A DNA stretch of 64,000 nucleotides, taken from NCBI GenBank assembly GCA_905221605.1, contig CAJNDS010000777.1:1-64000 (forward strand), written 5' to 3'. Of the stretch, positions 9,195-21,540 are shown in pieces. Each line of letters opens with the position of its first letter. Positions within the stretch are counted from its first letter, which is position 1. This DNA is from Symbiodinium natans (lineage: Eukaryota; Sar; Dinophyceae; Suessiales; Symbiodiniaceae). The translations under genes and the position numbers were made by a program. The notes below the pieces were generated by a model, which did no database searches, was not told where the DNA came from, and worked only from the letters and a program-made list of their open reading frames with translations.

Positions 9195-12100
9195 AGTATT
9201 GGGGGCCTAGCCCGGGCTTCCCCCCAATACTGAATCACGAGCCCGGGCCTCCCCCCAATACTAAATCACGAGCCCGGCCCTCCCCCCAATACTAAATCAC
9301 GAGCCCGCGCTTCCCCCCAATACTAAATCACGAGCCCGCGCTTCCCCCCAATACTAAATCACGAGCCCGGGCTTCCCCCCAATACTAAATCACGAGCCCG
9401 GGCTCGTAATTTAGTATTGGGGGAATTTCTATTTCAAAGATTTCAAAGATTTCAAAGGTTGCAAAAGGCGAGGGAAACTCCCGGGAAGTTTCCCAAACCT
9501 TTTGCAACCTTTGAAATCTTTGAAATCTTTGAAATCTTTGAAATAGAAATTCCCCCCGGGCTTCCCCAATACTAAACCACGAGCCCCAATACTAAATCAC
9601 GAGCCCGGGCTTCCCCCCAATATTAAATCACGAGCCCGGGCTTCACCCCTAATACTAAATCACGAGCCCAGCCCTCCCCCCAATACTAAATCACGAGCCC
9701 GGGCCTCCCCCCAATACTAAATCACGAGCCCGGCCCTCCCCCCAATACTAAATCACGAGCCCGGGCTTCCCCCCAATACTAAATCACGAGCCCGGGCTCG
9801 TAATTTAGTATTGGGGGAATTTCTATTTCAAAGATTTCAAAGGTTGCAAAAGGCGGGTGAAACTCCCGGGAAGTTTCCCAAACCTTTTGCAACCTTTGAA
9901 ATCTTTGAAATCTTTGAAATAGAAATTCCCCCGGGCTTCCCCAATACTAAACCACGAGCCCGGGCTTCCCCCCAATACTAAATCACGAGCCCGGGCTTCC
10001 CCCCAATACGAAATCACGAGCCCGGGCTTCACCCCTAATACTAAATCACGAGCCCGGCCCTCCCCCCAATACTAAATCACGAGCCCGGGCCTCCCCCCAA
10101 TACTAAATCACGAGCCCGGCCCTCCCCCAAATACTAAATCACGAGCCCGGGCCTCCCCCCAATACTAAATCACGAGCCCGGACTCGTAATTTAGTATTGG
10201 GGGAATTTCTATTTCAAAGATTTCAAAGATTTCAAAGATTTCAAAGGTTGCAAAAGGCGGGGGAAACTCCCGGGAAGTTTCCCAAACCTTTTGCAACCTT
10301 TGAAATCTTTGAAATCTTTGAAATCTTTGAAATAGAAATTCCCGCCGGGCTTCCCCAATACTAAACCACGAGCCCGGGCTTCCCCCCAATACTAAATCAC
10401 GAGCCCGGGCTTCCCACCAATACTAAATCACGAGCCCCAACCTTCACCCCTAATACTAAATCACGCGCCCGGCCCTCCCCCCAACACTAAATCACGAGCC
10501 CAGGCCTCTCCCCAATACTAAATCACGAGCCCGGCCCTCCCCCCAATACTAAATCACGAGCCCGGGCTTCCCCCCAATACTAAATCACGAGCCCGGGCTC
10601 GTAATTTAGTATTGGGGGAATTTCTATTTCAAAGATTTCAAAGATTTCAAAGATTTCAAAAGTTGCAAAAGGCGGGGGAAACTCCCGGGAAGTTTCCCAA
10701 ACCTTTTGCAACCTTTGAAATCTTTGAAATCTTTGAAATCTTTGAAATAGAAATTCCCCCCGGGCTTCCCCAATACTAAACCACGAGCCCGGGCTTCACC
10801 CCCAATCCTAAAAAATCACGAGCCCGGGCTTCCCCCCAATACTAGATCACGAGCCCGGGCTCGTAATTTAGCATTGGGGGAATTTCTATTTCAAAGATTT
10901 CAAAGATTTCAAAGGTTGCAAAAGGCGGGGGAAACTCCCGGGAAGTTTCCCAAACCTTTTGCAACCTTTGAAATCTTTGAATTCTTTGAAATCTTTGAAA
11001 TAGAAATTCCCCCCGGGCTTCCCCAACACTAAACCACGAGCCCGGGCTTCCCCCCCAATACTAAATCACGAGCCCGGGCTTCCCCCCAATACTAGATCAC
11101 GAGCCCGGGCTCGTAATTTAGCATTGGGGGAATTTCTATTTCAAAGATTTCAAAGATTTCAAAGGTTGCAAAAGGCGGGGGAAATTCCCGGGAGTTTCCC
11201 CGCCTTTTGCAACCTTTGAAATCTTTGAAATCTTTGAAATAGAAATTCCCCCAATACTAAATTACGAGCCCGGGCTTCCCCCCAATACTAAATCACGAGC
11301 CCGGGCTTTCCCCCAATACTAAATCACGAGCCCGGGCTTCCCCCCAATACTAAATCACGAGCCCGGCCCTCCCCCCAATACTAAATCACGAGCCCGGCCC
11401 TCCCCCCAATACTAAATCACGAGCCCGGGCTTCCCCCCAATACTAAATCACGAGCCCGGGCTCGTAATTTAGTATTGGGGGAATTTCGATTTCAAAGATT
11501 TCAAAGATTTCAAAGATTTCAAAGGTTGCAAAACGCGGGGGAAACTCCCGGGAAGTTTCCCAAACCTTTTGCAACCTTTGAAATCTTTGAAATCTTTGAA
11601 ATCTTTGAAATAGAAATTCCCGCCGGGCTTCCCCAATACTAAACCACGAGCCCGGGCTTCCCCCCAATACTAAATCACGAGCCCGGGCTTCCCCCCAATA
11701 TTAAATCACGAGCCCGGGCTTCACCCCTAATACTAAATCACGAGCCCGGCCCTCCCCCCAATACTAAATCACGAGCCCGGGCCTCCCCCCAATACTAAAT
11801 CACGAGCCCGGCCCTCCCCCCAATACTAAATCACGAGCCCGGGCTTCCCCCCAATACTAAATCACGAGCCCGGGCTCGTAATTTAGTATTGGGGGAATTT
11901 CTATTTCAAAGACTTCAAAGATTTCAAAGGTTGCAAAAGGCGGGGGAAACTCCCGGGAAGTTTCCCAAACCTTTTGCAACCTTTGAAATCTTTGAAATCT
12001 TTGAAATAAATAGAAATTCCCCCCGGGCTTCCCCAATACTAAACCACGAGCCCGGGCTTCCCCCCAATACTAAATCACGAGCCCGGGCTTCCCCCCAATA

Positions 12101-13885
12101 CGAAATCACGAGCCCGGGCTTCACCCCTAATACTAAATCACGAGCCCGGCCCTCCCCCCAATACTAAATCACGAGCCCGGGCCTCCCCCCAATACTAAAT
12201 CACGAGCCCGGCCCTCCCCCAAATACTAAATCACGAGCCCGGGCCTCCCCCCAATACTAAATCACGAGCCCGGGCTCGTAATTTAGTATTGGGGGAATTT
12301 CTATTTCAAAGATTTCAAGGATTTCAAAGGTTGCAAAAGGCGGGGGAAACTCCCGGGAAGTTTCCCAAACCTTTTGCAACCTTTGAAATCTTTGAAATCT
12401 TTGAAATCTTTGAAATAGAAATTCCCCCAATGCTAAATTACGAGCCCGGGCTCGTGATCTAGTATTGGGGGGAAGCCCGGGCTCGTGATTTAGTATTGGG
12501 GGGAAGGGCCGGGCTCGTGATTTAGTATTGGGGGGAAGCGCGGGCTCGTGATTTAGTATTGGGGGGAGGGCCGGGCTCGTGATTTAGTATGAGGGGTGAA
12601 GCCCGGGCTCCTGATTTAGTATTGGGGGGAAGCCCGGGCTCGTGATTTAGTATTGGGGGGTAGCCCGGGCTCGTGGTTTAGTATTGGGGAAGCCCGGCGG
12701 GAATTTCTATTTCAAAGATTTCAAAGATTTCAAAGATTTCAAAGATTTCAAAGGTTGCAAAAGGTTTGGGAAACTTCCCGGGAGTTTCCCCCGCCTTTTG
12801 CAACCTTTGAAATCTTTGAAATCTTTGAAATAGAAATTCCCCCAATACTAAATTACGAGCCCGGGCTCGTGATTTAGTATTGGGGGGAGGCCCGGGCTCG
12901 TGATTTAGTATTTGGGGGAGGGCCGGGCTCGTGATTTAGTATTGGGGGGAGGACCGGGCTCGTGATTTAGTATTGGGGGGAGGGCCGGGCTCGTGATTTA
13001 GTATTAGGGGTGAAGCCCGGGCTCCTGATTTAGTATTGGGGGGAAGCCCGGGCTCGTGATTTAGTATTGGGGGGAAGCCCGGGCTCGTGGTTTAGTATTG
13101 GGGAAGTTTGGGGGGAATTTCTATTTCAAAGATTTCAAAGATTTCAAAGGTTGCAAAAGGTTTGGGAAACTTCCCGGGAGTTTCCCCCGCCTTTTGCAAC
13201 CTTTGAAATCTTTGAAATCTTTGAAGTCTTTGAAATAGAAATTCCCCCAATACTAAATTACGAGCCCGGGCTCGTGATTTAGTATTGGGGGGAGGGCCGG
13301 GCTCGTGATTTAGTATTGGGGGGAAGCCCGGGCTCGTGATTTAGTATTGGGGGGAAGCCCGGGCTCGTGATTTAGTATTGGGGGGAGGGCCGGGCTCGTG
13401 ATTCAGTATTGGGGAGAGGCCCGGGCTCGTGATTTAGTATTGGGGGGAGGGCCGGGCTCGTGATTTAGTATTAGGGGTGAAGCCCGGGCTCCTGATTTAG
13501 TATTGGGGGGAAGCCCGGGCTCGTGATTTAGTATTGGGGGGAAGCCCGGGCTCGTGGTTTAGTATTGGGGAAGTTTGGGGGGAATTTCTATTTCAAAGAT
13601 TTCAAAGATTTCAAAGGTTGCAAAAGGTTTGGGAAACTTCCCGGGAGTTTCCCCCGCCTTTTGCAACCTTTGAAATCTTTGAAATCTTTGAAGTCTTTGA
13701 AATAGAAATTCCCCCAATACTAAATTACGAGCCCGGGCTCGTGATTTAGTATTGGGGGGAAGCCCGGGCTCGTAATTTAGTATTGGGGGGGAGGCCCGGG
13801 CTCGTGGGGGGAGGCCCGGGCTTGTGATTTTGTATTGGGGGGAGGCCCGGGCTCGTAATTTAGTATTGGGGGGAGGCCCGGGCAG
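9195..13885. repeat. 31-bp satellite with hairpin cassettes and polarity flip
   Basis: The basic unit is about 31 bp: a C-run, then CAATACTAAATCACGAGCCC and GGGC(T/C)T. Every 250-470 bp a cassette of about 150 bp interrupts it. The cassette reads GGAATTTCTATTTCAAAG, further ATTTCAAAG units and GGTTGCAAAAGG, around a CTCCCGGGA core, and then its own reverse complement. Cassettes start near 9420, 9825, 10200, 10617, 10878, 11126, 11480, 11893, 12293, 12703, 13113 and 13580. Left of about 12430 the satellite reads CAATACTAAATCACGAG on +; right of it the whole array is reverse-complemented. The chance ORFs here only translate the repeat. Confidence 0.95.
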
Positions 13886-13894
13886 CTGCCCCCA

Positions 13895-14125
13895 GGGCCA
13901 CTTCACCATTTAAATTATTTAAATTGTTCAAATTATTTAAATTATTTAAACTCACCGAATTTATATAATTTAAATGCTTTAAATGTCGGGGGGGATTTAA
14001 ATTATTTAAATTCCCGGCCTTTCCCACCCAGAAACCCACATAGGGTTTATTTGGAAGCTGTCTCTCTTTATTTTCAATTAGGTAGCAAAAAAACCGATTG
14101 CCAACTTCCAAATAGACCCTATTTA
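13895..14125. repeat. AT-rich foldback and 28-bp shared motif
   Basis: TTTAAATTATTTAAA-type units form an AT-rich foldback (13905-14010). At 14040-14125 an inverted pair (AGGGTTTATTTGGAAGCTG and AACTTCCAAATAGACCCTAT) flanks about 45 bp. The right half, CTTCCAAATAGACCCTATTT followed by AAGCC, recurs at 62048-62073 at the edge of the second satellite block. Confidence 0.75.
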
Positions 14126-14149
14126 AGCCGCACACGGGGGGGGGGGGTC

Positions 14150-15235
14150 ACATGTCTGTTTGAAGTGTTCCAGAGGCCCCGCAGGAATGGATCGGCTAAC
14201 CATACACGCTTAGAATGGATTTGTTAACCATATTTCCTTCTGTTTCAAAAACGAAACAATTTGGAGTAGTCCAAAGCAAATAGGGGGAGTCATGTCATGG
14301 GACACCCAAATAAGCAAAGCAATTAGGAGGATGTCTGGCTAGATTCCTGTCTAAAGTGTTTGAAAGGATCCATAGAGATGGATTTGTTGGCCATCTTATC
14401 TTCTGTTTCAACAAGCACAACAATTAGGAAGAGTCCGAAACAATTAGGAGGAGTCATCTTATGAGATGCCCCGTAAAAGCAAAACAATTAGGAGGAGTCA
14501 TGCTACGAGACGCCCCGATAAGCAGCATGTCTTGGGGACACGTCTGATTAAAATGTTCTAGAGGGTCAGGAATGGATGCAATAACCATACATGTCTGTTT
14601 CAAGCGCTTGAAAGGGTCCAAGGAATGGGTTTGTTAACCGTAGTTCCGTGTGTTTCGAAAGGCAAAACAATATTGGAGGAGTCCAACACAATTCGAAGGA
14701 GTCATGTTATGGGACGCACCAACAAGGAAACCAACTAGGATGATGTCTGGGGGGGCATTTCTGTTTAAAGTGTTCGAAAGGATTCACAGGGATGGTTTTG
14801 TGTAGCCATATTCTCTCCGGTCTCAACATGTACAACAGCTGGAGGAGTCCGAGACAACTAGGAGAAGTCATGTTACGGACGCCCCAAGGAGGATGTCTGG
14901 GGGGACATTTTTGTACAACGCGGTTGAAAGGTCCACCGGAACGAACTTGTTAGCCATACATGTGTCTGTTTCAAGTCTCAAGTCTTTGAAGGGTCCAACG
15001 GAACGGGTTTGTTAGCCATATATCCTTCTGTTTCAGCAACAAGCAACGCAAGTCGAGGGATTCAAGCCAATTAGGAGGAGTCATGTTATGGGACGCCCCA
15101 CGCATGTCTGTTTCAGGTGTTTGAAGGGTCCGTCTGTTTCAACAATCCAAACAAGTGGGAGGAGACCAAAACATTTAGGGGAAGTCTTGTTATGGGATGC
15201 CCCGCAAATTAGAAGTATGCCCACCAATCAAAGCC
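14150..15235. repeat. Degenerate tandem repeat, about 150-200 bp
   Basis: Recurring modules are CAATTAGGAGGAGTCATGTT, ATGGGACGCCCC, TGTCTGTTTxAAGTGTTxGA, AAGGGTCCAxxGGAATGG and TTTGTTAGCCATAT. They recur at least six times with heavy divergence and variable spacing. No coding frame survives. Confidence 0.8.
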
Positions 15236-15529
15236 CTAGGCGCCCCTAGACCCTAAACCCTGATTAATATTCATATGAATTTCAACTTTAGTTTGGTTAT
15301 TCGTATAGGTAAAAGCAGTCTTGTTAACTTATTTAATTTTTGAAAAAAAACAATTAAGTGACTGTCCTAGCAGAGCGGCCATGATGAAAACGTTGCTCTT
15401 TCGGACCCTTCCTTCTCGTTGTACAAGTTCTCCGCACTCCCAGCCGCGAAAGGGCAGCACTTTGCTAACACCATTATGGCTTTGTACACCAAATGCCATG
15501 GAAACGGAAGGGACAGGGGATAAACCTCT

Positions 15530-15736
15530 GTAAACCTTTACTTCAAAAGTACAGGAAACAGAGAGATCAGAGGAGTAATGTACGCAGATGATAAGGTAAG
15601 AAGAGGGACCAGGATAATTTGTCACTCCATCTCCCCTCTTCCTTCCTCTCCTCCTTTTCTCGCAGAATGAGATATATAGGAAGAAATGGTGAGGAAGAAC
15701 AGACTGAAGTGGAGAGGAAAACTACCTCTCTACCTA

Positions 15737-15781
<45 letters not shown>

Positions 15782-18700
15782 TCTCTCTTTCACTTTCATT
15801 CTCTCATTCTCTATCTTCCACTCTCCCTCTCCCTGTCTCCAGAAACTGAAGAGCAGAAAGCAAGAGAGGAGAAAGTAGACATAGGCCCATAGGCGGGGGC
15901 ATGACCTCTTTTTTGTTTCTGCTTTGTCTTTTATCCTTCTTCTTCCTTTTTCTATGAGAGCGCAGGAAAGGAAAGGAAAGGAGAAGCGGGAAAAAAGGCC
16001 CCCTCAGTCTTCCGGGAATACACGACAAGACAAGGAACGGAGAGCTTGTCGTTCCCCCCCTCCCTTGCTCAGCTTTGCCACATCGAGGCAGACAAAAAGG
16101 CAAGGAGGACGGGCGCACAAAAGGAGGCCCATTTGTGCCTGCCTTCCTTCTGCTCTTTCATTCCTTCCTTTTCCACTGTTGTCAGAAAAGAAGAAGCAAA
16201 GAGAAGAGACGAAGAGAGGAAGGTTTTGGAAAAGGGGGCGGAACCCTCTCCTTCCCTTGTCTCTCCCTTCCTATCGTTCCTCCCTCTTTCATTTTCATTC
16301 TCTCATTCTCTCTCTTCCTCTCTCCCTCTCCCTGTCCCTCGCTCTCCTTCCACTCTCCTTCCTCCCCCTCATGCGTTTTCTCAGTGATAAGGAGACGGGG
16401 AAGAAAGACTGGGAAAGGAACGCTCCCCCAGCCACCCCCCGTCGCAGACATTTCTTACGTATCAGAGTCCAGAAACTGAAGAGCAGAAAGCAAAGAGAGG
16501 AGAAAGTAGACATAGGCCCATAGGCGGGGGCATGACCTCTTTTTTGTTTCTGCTTTATCTTTTATCCTTCTTCTTCCTTTTTCTATGAGAGCGCAGGAAA
16601 GAAAATGAAACGAGAGGTGGGCAAAAAGGCCCCCTCAGTCTTCCCGCAACTCTCTGGGAAAACACGACAAGACAAGGGAACCTTTACTTCAAAAGAACAG
16701 GAGACAGAGGAGAACAGAGGAGTAATGTTCGCAGATGATAAGGTATGAAGAGGGACCAGATAACTTGTCACTCCATCTGCCCTCTTCCTTGCTGTCCTCT
16801 TTTCTTCTTCCTCTTCTCTCCTCCTTTTCTCGCGAATGAGATATATAGGAAGAAATGGTGAGGAAGAACAGACTGAAGTGGAAAGCAAAACAACAGAAAG
16901 TTGCCACGCCTTGCGGTTGCTCGCCTTTCCTCTTTATTATCTATCTATCTACCTACACCCTCTCTCTCTCTCTCTCTATCTTTCCTTTCTCTTTCACTCT
17001 AATTCTCTCATTCTCTTTCTTCCTCTCTCCCTCTCCTTGTCCCTCGCTCTCACTCTCCACTTCTCCTTCCTCCCCCTCATGCATTTTCTCATTGATAAGG
17101 AGACAGGGAAGAAAGATTGGGAAAGGAACGCCCCCCCCCCTGCCACCCCCTGTCGCGGACATTTCTTACGTATCAGAGTCCAGAAATTGAAGAGCAGAAA
17201 GCAAGAGAGGAGAAAGTAGACATAGGCCCATAGGCGGGGGCATCACCTCTTTTTTGTTTCTGCTTTGTCTTTTATCCTTCTTCTTCCTTTTTCTATGAGA
17301 GCGCAGGAAAGAACAGGAAAGGAGAAGCGGGAAAAAAGGCCCCCGCAGTCTTCCCGCAACTCTCCGGGAACACACGACAAGACAAGAAAACGGAGAGCTT
17401 GTCGTTCCCCCCCTCCCTTGCTCAGCTTTGCCACATCGCGGCAGACAAAAAGGCAAGGAGGACGGGCGCACAAAAGGAGGCCCATTTGTGCCTGTCTTCC
17501 TTCTGCTCTTTAATTCCTTCCTTTCCCACTGTTGTCAGAAAAGAAGCAGCAAAGAGAAGAGACGAAGAGAGGAGAGGAACGAAGAAAGATTTGGAAAAGG
17601 GGGCGGAACCCTCTCCTTCCCTTATGTCTCCCTTCCTATCGTTCCTCCCTCTTTCACTTTCATTCTCTCATTCTCTCTCTTCTTCTCTCCCTCTCCCTGT
17701 CCCTCGCTCTCACTCTCCACTTCTCCTTCCTCCCCCTCATGCGTTTTCTCATTGATAAGGAGACAGGGAAGAAAGACTGGGAAAGGAACGCTCCCCCTGC
17801 CACCCCCCGTCGCAGACATTTCTTACGTATCAGAGTCCAGAAACTGAAGAGCAGAAAGCAAGAGAGGAGAAAGTAGACATAGGCCCGTAGGCGGGGGCAT
17901 GACCTCTTTTTTGTTTCTGCTTTGTCTTTTATCCTTCTTCTTCTTCTTCCTTTTTCTATGAGAGTGAAGGAAAGAACAGGAAAGGAGAAGCGGAAAAAAG
18001 GCCCCCGCAGTCTTCCCGCAACTCTCCGGGAATTCACGAGAAGACAAGAAAACGGAGAGCTTGTCGTTCCCCCCTTCCCTTGCTCAGCTTTGCCACATCG
18101 AGGCAGACAAAAAGGCAAGGAGGACGGGCGCACAAAAGGAGGCCCATTTGTGCCTGTCTTCCTTCTGCTCTTTCATTCCTTCCTTTCCCACTGTTGTCAG
18201 AAAAGAAGCAGCTAAGAGAAGAGACGAAGAGAGGAGAGGAACGAAGAAGGATTTGGAGAAGGGGGCGGAACCCCCTCCTTCCCTTATCTCTCCCTTCCTA
18301 TCGTTCCTCCCTCTTTCACTTTCATTCTCTCATTCTCTCTCCTCTTCTCTCCCTCTCCCTGTCCCTCGCTCTCACTCTCCACTTCTCCTTCCTCCCCCTC
18401 ATGCGTTTTCTCATTGATAAGGAGACAGGGAAGAAAGACTGGAAAAGGAACGCTCCCCCTGCCACCCCCCGTCGCAGACATTTCTTACGTATCAGAGTCC
18501 AGAAACTGAAGAGCAGAAAGCAAGAGAGGAGAAAGTAGACATAGGCCCATAGGCGGGGGCATGACCTCTTTTTTGTTTCTGCTTTTTGTGTTTTATCCTT
18601 CAAAAAGGCCCCCGCAGTCTTCCCGCAACTCTCCGGGAATTCACGACAAGACAAGAAAACGGAGAGCTTGTCGTTCCCCCTTCCCTTGCTCAGCTTTGCC

Positions 18701-20300
18701 ACATCGAGGCAGACAAAAAGGCAAGGAGGACGGGCGCACAAAAGGAGGCCCATTTGTGCCTGTCTTCCTTCTGCTCTTTCATTCCTTCCTTTCCCACTGT
18801 TGTCAGAAAAGAAGCAGCTAAGAGAAGAGACGAAGAGAGGAGAGGAACGAAGAAGGATTTGGAGAAGGGGGCGGAACCCTCTCCTTCCCTTATGTTTCCC
18901 TTCCTATCGTTCCTCCCTCTTTCACTTTCATTCTCTCACTCTCTTTCTTCTTCTCTCCCTCTCCCTGTCCCTCGCTCTCACTCTCCACTTCTCCTTCCTC
19001 CCCCTCATGCGTTTTCTCATTGATAAGGAGACAGGGAAGAAAGACTGGGAAAGGAACGCTCCCCCTGCCACCCCCTGTCGCAGACATTTCTTACGTATCA
19101 GAGTCCAGAAACTGAAGAGCAGAAAGCAAGAGAGGAGAAAGTAGACATAGGCCCATAGGCGGGGGCATGACCTCTTTTTTGTTTCTGCTTTGTCTTTTAT
19201 CCTTCTTCTTCCTTTTTCTATGAGAGCGCAGGAAAGGAAAGGAAAGGAGAGGCGGGAAAAAATGCCCCCGCAGTCTTCCCGCAACACTCTGGGAAAACAT
19301 GACAAGACAAGGGAGCCTTTACTTCAAAAGAACAGGAGACAGAAGAGAACAGAGGAGTAATGTTCGCAGATGATAAGGTATGAAGAGGGACCAGATAACT
19401 TGTCACTCCATCTGCCCTCTTCCTTGCTGTCCTCTTTTCTTCTTCCTCTTCTCTCCTCCTTTTCTCGCGAATGAGATATATAGGAAGAAATGGCGAGGAA
19501 GAACAGACTGAAGTGGAAAGGAAAACAACAGAAAGTTGCCACGCCTTGCGGTTGCTCGCCTTTCCTCTTTATTATCTATCTATCTACCTACACCCTCTCT
19601 CTCTCTCTCTATCTTTCCTTTCTCTTTCACTCTCATTCTCTCATTCTCTTTCTTCCTCTCTCCATCTCCTTGTCCCTCGCTCTCACTCTCCACTTCTCCT
19701 TCCTCCCCCTCATGCGTTTTCTCATTGATAAGGAGACAGGGAAGAAAGACTGGGAAAGGAAAGCTCCCCCTGCCACCCCCTGTCGCAGACATTTCTTACG
19801 TGTCAGAGTCCAGAAACTGAAGAGCAGAAAGCAAGAGAGGAGAAAGTAGACATAGGCCCATAGGCGGGGGCATGACCCCCTTTTTGTTTCTGCTTTGTCT
19901 TTTATCCTTCTTCTTCCTTTTTCTATGAGAGCGCAGGAAAGGCAAGGAAAGGAAAGGAGAGGCGGGAAAAAAGGCCCCCGCAGTCTTCCCGCAACACTCT
20001 GGGAAAACACGACAAGACAAGGGGCACGGAGAGCTTGTCGTTCCCCCCCTCCCTTGCTCAGCTTTGCCACATCGAGGCAGACAAAAAGGCAAGGAGGACG
20101 GGCGCACAAAAGGAGGCCCATTTGTGCCTGCCTTCCTTCTGCTCTTTCATTCCTTCCCTTTCCCACTGTTGTCAGAAAAGAAGAAGCAAAGAGAAGAGAC
20201 GAAGAGAGGAGAGGAATGAAGAAGGTTTTGGAGAGGGGGGCGGAACACCCTTCTCTTATCTCTACCTTCCTATTCTTTTCATCTTTCCGGCGGTTCCTTC
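15530..20300. repeat. Tandem array of 0.6-0.7-kb units (seven copies)
   Basis: The signature CATAGGCCC(A/G)TAGGCGGGGG appears near 15878, 16510, 17219, 17877, 18539, 19146 and 19853, so unit lengths are about 606-708 bp. Units carry a purine-rich half, a pyrimidine-rich half with (TC)n and CATTCTCTCATTCTCT, and CGTATCAGAGTCCAGAAA. A second module (CTTTACTTCAAAAGAACAGG then GCAGATGATAAGGTATGAAG) appears at about 15540, 16682 and 19316. Many overlapping ORFs here simply translate low-complexity repeat and recur from unit to unit; I do not regard them as genes. Confidence 0.92.
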
Positions 20301-20539
20301 CATAACTTGGACTTGTGAGAAAGCGACGAGAGGCCAAGATCAGGGGGGTGACTCGCTATTGTGTTACTTCATAGTTGTTTCATTTTTCTTGAAAAACAGA
20401 AAGGCCCCCTCCGACTTGTTTCCAAGGATGAGTGAGTTTGCTAAGCCATAAACCCAACTCTGACATGCTTCAGGCATAAAGCATTCAATGGTTTTAATAG
20501 GGAAAGAAGGACAAGACCTCACATTATACCTAAAGGTCC

Positions 20540-20602
20540 ATGGCACATATATATATAGATATACATATATATATATATATGTCTGTGTGTGTGTGTTTTC
20601 GT
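20540..20602. repeat. (AT)n and (GT)n microsatellite
   Basis: Alternating AT stretches followed by TGTGTGTGTGTG lie at the right edge of the satellite block. A shorter (AT)n at 9137-9151 marks the left edge. Confidence 0.85.
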
Positions 20603-20865
20603 ACGGTTATTCTGAATCATTGTGACGGTAGGAAGGGGCCGTTTTAAGTTGGGGCTTTAGAGTGGGGGGGGGGGGGGGGGGCGGGCTAGGGATTCAGACC
20701 TGGGGAGTGCTTGGAGTGCTTCTGGCAATCATGTCGGGTTGGATTTGCCTAGTTGGCGGCGATGCAGTCCCATGGGTCAGACATGAAATGACGAGATTAG
20801 TCCTAACAACGCCACCACCAAAACGATAAGAGCCATGCGCGAACCTCAGAGCTATAAATTGTTAG

Positions 20866-21080
20866 AACGGAGGTCTTGGGACTACCTCCTGGCACTGCAG
20901 ATGAGGATGCAGTGCGAAGTGCTTTCCGGCGCCTTGCAAAGGCACCTCGCCTTTGATGCATAAGGGTTCGGACGACAGCTGCACTGCATGTCCATGTTGT
21001 AACGACGCGGGGTCCTATGCCGTTCAGGTCTATCATCCTGATGTGCCGCAGACGGGAGACATTACCAAGTTCCAGGAGAT
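20866..21080 (+). CDS. J-domain (DnaJ/Hsp40-type) gene fragment, two exons
   Basis: Exon 20866-20941 encodes TEVLGLPPGTADEDAVRSAF and then RRLAK, which matches helices I-II of a J domain. It ends at a GC donor (AAG|GCACCT). The next exon begins at 21028 after ttcAG|G in the same phase and encodes VYHPDVPQTGDITKFQE, carrying the invariant HPD tripeptide that stimulates Hsp70 ATPase activity. The intron is 86 nt. The right end is uncertain: a GC donor at 21081 or a GA donor at 21076. A following piece at 21249 (ELQTAAQQLIT) would fit helix IV if the GA donor is used. A family B TIR element at about 21107-21190 lies in the following intron. The first exon and the C-terminal part are not found, so the subtype is unknown. 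Confidence 0.65.
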
Positions 21081-21106
21081 GCAACCATCTGGGAAAATTA
21101 GCAGCC

Positions 21107-21190
21107 CCAAATATCGACTCAGACCCCCAGAATAGGAGGATAAATAAGGACCCCCATAAGGCAACCCCCCCTAATTTCGGAAGCCCCCCC
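21107..21190. mobile_element. Short TIR element, family B copy
   Basis: Module order is as in the 2128 copy: AGCCCCAAATATCG, AGGACCCCCATAAGGCAACC and CCCCTAATTTCGGAAGCCCC. It lies in the putative intron after the HPD exon. Confidence 0.5.
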
Positions 21191-21464
21191 CAATCTTGCA
21201 CGGTCCTTGGAGCTCCGCCTGTAGTCGAGCTCTTTGCCGTCATAACAGGAGCTCCAGACGGCGGCGCAGCAGCTGATAACAGGACACTGTCCCAAGCTCC
21301 ACTCGTCGGAATGCTCTGTGCGCTGCTTCCGTTGTCATCGGCCGGTATGGAGGTGTCGGATCCTAGAGCAACTCAGGATGAACCTTCTGCCTTCTTAAAC
21401 ACCATCAGCCCCCGCCTACGCTGCAGCCCCAAGCCCTAAGCCCAACACTCCTCAAGCGCTGCAG

Positions 21465-21540
21465 GGTGTTACTATTGGCAGGACGGGCTCCTGCCCCTGC
21501 TTGGGATGCCAGCTCGCTCGAGATGCCTGGACAGCACAGG
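21465..21540 (+). CDS. Possible internal exon
   Basis: It is bounded by a CCCTAAG remnant plus gctgcAG on the left and AGG|GTTTCGGCG on the right. Two frames are open: GVTIGRTGSCPCLGCQLARD or VLLLAGRAPAPAWDASSLEM. The splice context is typical of the window, but the frame cannot be chosen. Confidence 0.3.

Larger units (their letters stand above)
9147..20551. mobile_element. Satellite-rich block bounded by an inverted repeat
   Basis: The left border reads ATATATGTacgaa followed by GGACCTTTAGGTATAATGTG and AGG, ending at 9180. The same GGACCTTTAGGTATAATGTG plus AGG occurs in reverse complement at about 20517-20539, again next to an (AT)n run. This gives inverted repeats of at least 23 identical bases about 11.4 kb apart, enclosing all the satellites from 9.2 to 20.3 kb. 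It could be the terminal inverted repeat of one very large element, or two copies of a small element that happen to lie in opposite orientation. No transposase frame was seen inside. Confidence 0.45.

Noticed and set aside
9823-13909. ORFs such as MGGSPGSWFSIGEA... in several places
   Set aside because: They are translations of the 31-bp satellite and its hairpin cassettes and appear on both strands.
15620-20340. Many overlapping ORFs of 60-234 codons on both strands
   Set aside because: They recur from unit to unit of the 0.65-kb repeat and consist of Ser/Leu/Pro or Arg/Glu runs from purine/pyrimidine tracts.
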